From Bacteroidales bacterium (GTDB lineage: Bacteria > Bacteroidota > Bacteroidia > Bacteroidales > P3), in contig WQWI01000013.1 in the NCBI GenBank assembly GCA_009785425.1, positions 1-48,771 on the forward strand: 48,771 nucleotides of DNA. The letters are read 5' to 3'. The position numbers and the translations under genes were made by a program. Under the pieces are notes generated by a model. That model worked only from the letters and a program-made list of their open reading frames with translations. It had not been told where the DNA came from and searched no databases. Positions 46,855 through 48,771 of the stretch are shown piece by piece (position 1 is the stretch's first letter; each line of letters begins with the position of its first letter).

Positions 46855-48771
46855 ATGAAAAAACTATTTTTAACTTTAACAACAATCATCTTTGCGCTTT
46901 CCGCAAACAGTCAAGGTCTTGTAGGTACGTGGAATGGCACGCTTTCCGTTCAAGGTCACAATTTAAGAATCGTATTTAACATCACCAAAGATGGCGACAC
47001 GTACAGTGCCACAATGGATAGTCCCGATCAAGGAGCAACTGGGCTTCCTGTGACTTCTATCACGCTTGAGGACAACAGAGTCCGAATGTCAATCAGTATT
47101 CCCAACGCACCTCCGGCAGAGTATATCGGCGAATTGAGCGAAAATACAATAACGGGAACTTTTAGGCAAATGGGAATGACTTTTCCATTGAATTTGGCAC
47201 GTGCCGGAGCTGAAGAAGGCAGTACGAGAGGTTTTCTACGGGGTCGATTGTTCGATTCGCAAACAAGAGAGCCATTGATGTTTGCAAGTGTGGCACTGCT
47301 TGCAGATGCTGACAGCAGTTTGCTAACCGGCGTTATTACCGATGAAGACGGGCGTTTTTTGTTGGAGAATTTACGTTATGGACACTATCGTTTGCGAGTT
47401 TCTAATGTGGGTTATCATACCTTTGTGAGCGAAACTATCGAATTGCGACGAGGAAATAATCGCTTAGATATGGGCTCGTTTTTTATCAATCCGAGTACCA
47501 TCGAACTTGCAGGCGTTGAGATTATTGCGGCAGTTCCGCTTCTTGAGCAGCGTGCCGGACGGTTGGTGTTCAATGTGTCCGAATCCACGACAAGTGTTGG
47601 CGATAATGCGTTGGAAACCTTACGGAAGTTTCCGGGTGTTACCGTTGATAATGACGATAATATCTTATTAAACGGGCAACCGGTTTTGGTAATGATTGAT
47701 AATCGTGAAACACATTTGTCGGGTGACCAATTGGCAAATTTGTTACGCACGATGCCGGCAGAGCAAATCGGCAGTATTGAAGGGCTCGATAATCCGGGTG
47801 CAAGATTTTCAGCAGAAGGTATTGCCGGAATTTTGAATATCCGAACGAGACGCACGAGAATGATTGGATATAGCGGAACGGTTTTTGCAGGAGCAGGTTA
47901 CAACAGAGATTTTAGCCACAACCAAGGTTTTGATATCAATTTTAGAAATAACAGTATAACGGCATTTGCAAATCTCAGTCATTCCAGACGAAACGGTTCT
48001 GCAGGAATGGACGGTTTTACAGACTTTCCAAACGGTATGAGACGAGAAATAAACCGTGGCGAAGACAGACAAAGAGAGGAATGGTCATTTAGTAATCCAC
48101 ACCATTCTTTATCGGGACGAGCAGGTATTGATTATCATATCAACACCCGAAATATCTTGTCGTTTTCGTACAGATTTATGCAAGGCGGTAATATGAATGA
48201 CGGAAATTTGTACAGCCGAATGATGGATAGTACGCGGACAGTTCTTTCGTCATTTTCTCAACATATCTACAATGATAATAATTGGGGTAACCATAATTTG
48301 AGTTTGAACTATCAACATATTTTTGATTCGGCAAATCAACGCCAATTTTTTATTGATGCAAGTTGGGTAAGAAATTATCTCAGAGGTGGAGGATATCTTG
48401 AAATGGTCAATCGTTCTGGCGATTTTGGAGCTATTACCGGCATAGAACCTCAAAATTTGAATGTACGTTTGCCTTCTGATATTTTTTCTGCACGCTTTGA
48501 TTTGGAACTTCCCATAAATCGTGAAACCCGCATCGAAACAGGTGTAAGATACAGTTTTGTGAACAATGACAATAATCAAATATTCCTTGTTGAAGGAGAT
48601 ACGAATTGGGGTATGACGAATCGTTATATTTATTCCGAACATATTTCAGCGGCTTATGTGCAAATCAATCACACATTTTCGCCAAGATTGAGCATTGAAG
48701 CGGGATTGAGATTTGAGCATACGGCTTTGAGCGGAGATTTGAGAAGAAATCTTAGAACGAGCGATAGCGTT
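46855..48771 (+). CDS. TonB-dependent receptor with N-terminal lipocalin-like domain, 3' end outside window
   Basis: 639 residues are visible with no stop before the window edge. The signal peptide is MKKLFLTLTTIIFALSANSQ. Residues 21-120 (GTWNGTLSVQGHNLRIVFNI...SATMDSPDQGATGLPV) match the small beta domain usually seen at the N-terminus of exported alpha/beta or serine hydrolases. A CarboxypepD_reg domain (about 127-210: GRLFDSQTREPLMFASVALL...YHTFVSETIELR) follows. A plug-like part (AGRLVFNVSEST...LRKFPGVTVDNDDNILLNGQPVLVMIDNR) and the start of an outer-membrane barrel of the OMP_b-brl_3 type complete it. The middle and end resemble receptors for peptides or siderophores; the substrate is unknown. 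The lipocalin-like front is unusual for this class. Confidence 0.88.
   Translation, partial: MKKLFLTLTTIIFALSANSQGLVGTWNGTLSVQGHNLRIVFNITKDGDTYSATMDSPDQGATGLPVTSITLEDNRVRMSISIPNAPPAEYIGELSENTITGTFRQMGMTFPLNLARAGAEEGSTRGFLRGRLFDSQTREPLMFASVALLADADSSLLTGVITDEDGRFLLENLRYGHYRLRVSNVGYHTFVSETIELRRGNNRLDMGSFFINPSTIELAGVEIIAAVPLLEQRAGRLVFNVSESTTSVGDNALETLRKFPGVTVDNDDNILLNGQPVLVMIDNRETHLSGDQLANLLRTMPAEQIGSIEGLDNPGARFSAEGIAGILNIRTRRTRMIGYSGTVFAGAGYNRDFSHNQGFDINFRNNSITAFANLSHSRRNGSAGMDGFTDFPNGMRREINRGEDRQREEWSFSNPHHSLSGRAGIDYHINTRNILSFSYRFMQGGNMNDGNLYSRMMDSTRTVLSSFSQHIYNDNNWGNHNLSLNYQHIFDSANQRQFFIDASWVRNYLRGGGYLEMVNRSGDFGAITGIEPQNLNVRLPSDIFSARFDLELPINRETRIETGVRYSFVNNDNNQIFLVEGDTNWGMTNRYIYSEHISAAYVQINHTFSPRLSIEAGLRFEHTALSGDLRRNLRTSDSV

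Overview
The window looks like a chromosomal segment of a member of the Bacteroidota, probably close to Bacteroidales. The evidence is the Bacteroidetes-type -7 promoter box (TAnnTTTG) in front of many genes, two proteins with type IX secretion (T9SS) C-terminal sorting domains, an Oar-like TonB-dependent receptor, a TANFOR-domain protein, FISUMP lipoproteins, an RprXY-like two-component pair and a DUF4290-murA gene pair. The genus cannot be fixed from the sequence. The stretch mixes housekeeping genes (uvrA, murA, tRNA-Pro) with a large block of fast-evolving surface proteins.

Layout. 1-642: edge of an IS1595-type transposase gene beside a decapitated outer-membrane protein gene. 773-5742: a secreted protein of unknown role, then, on the minus strand, a truncated KilA-N gene, an OmpR-type response regulator, its histidine kinase and a DUF4143 ATPase. 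5743-9570: a three-copy 32-bp repeat between divergent promoters, then an Oar-like TonB receptor. 9639-30386: about 21 kb of minus-strand exported proteins. These are an outer-membrane barrel, a T9SS cargo with InlB-like repeats, an FN3 protein, a SprB-repeat T9SS cargo, two tandem FISUMP/BIG2 lipoproteins, a 1446-residue unknown, a small DUF3592-like membrane protein and a 1381-residue TANFOR/zinc-peptidase protein. 30512-39879: a second DUF4143 ATPase, uvrA, an ORF6N regulator, the murA/DUF4290/acyltransferase cluster and a phospholipase D-like enzyme. 39930-41470: tRNA-Pro and a MATE exporter. 41488-44302: two Tat-signal radical SAM proteins bracketing a lipoprotein. 44465-46575: an ABC transporter operon closed by its GntR/YtrA-type regulator. 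46855-end: a TonB receptor cut by the window edge.

The most unusual content is non-coding. Three intergenic elements (15719-15953, 19084-19242, 46585-46748) share one plan: outer hairpin, terminal inverted repeat, two inner hairpins, inverted repeat, outer hairpin. Nearly all their hairpins have a CCGTAGG or CCGTTAGG core, while the arms differ between hairpins but stay complementary. Other palindromic repeats have entered genes in frame: one pair lengthens UvrA by a linker, and another pair sits in the FN3 protein. Heptamer arrays (CAYTAAY on the coding strand) lie in leaders of surface-protein genes. The ORF6N gene has a 27-bp palindrome just before its start codon and a sister palindrome inside its coding sequence.

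All calls come from reading the sequence. Family names rest on recognised motifs, and no database search was run. Several start codons were moved inward from the longest reading frame because a promoter box lies inside the extension.
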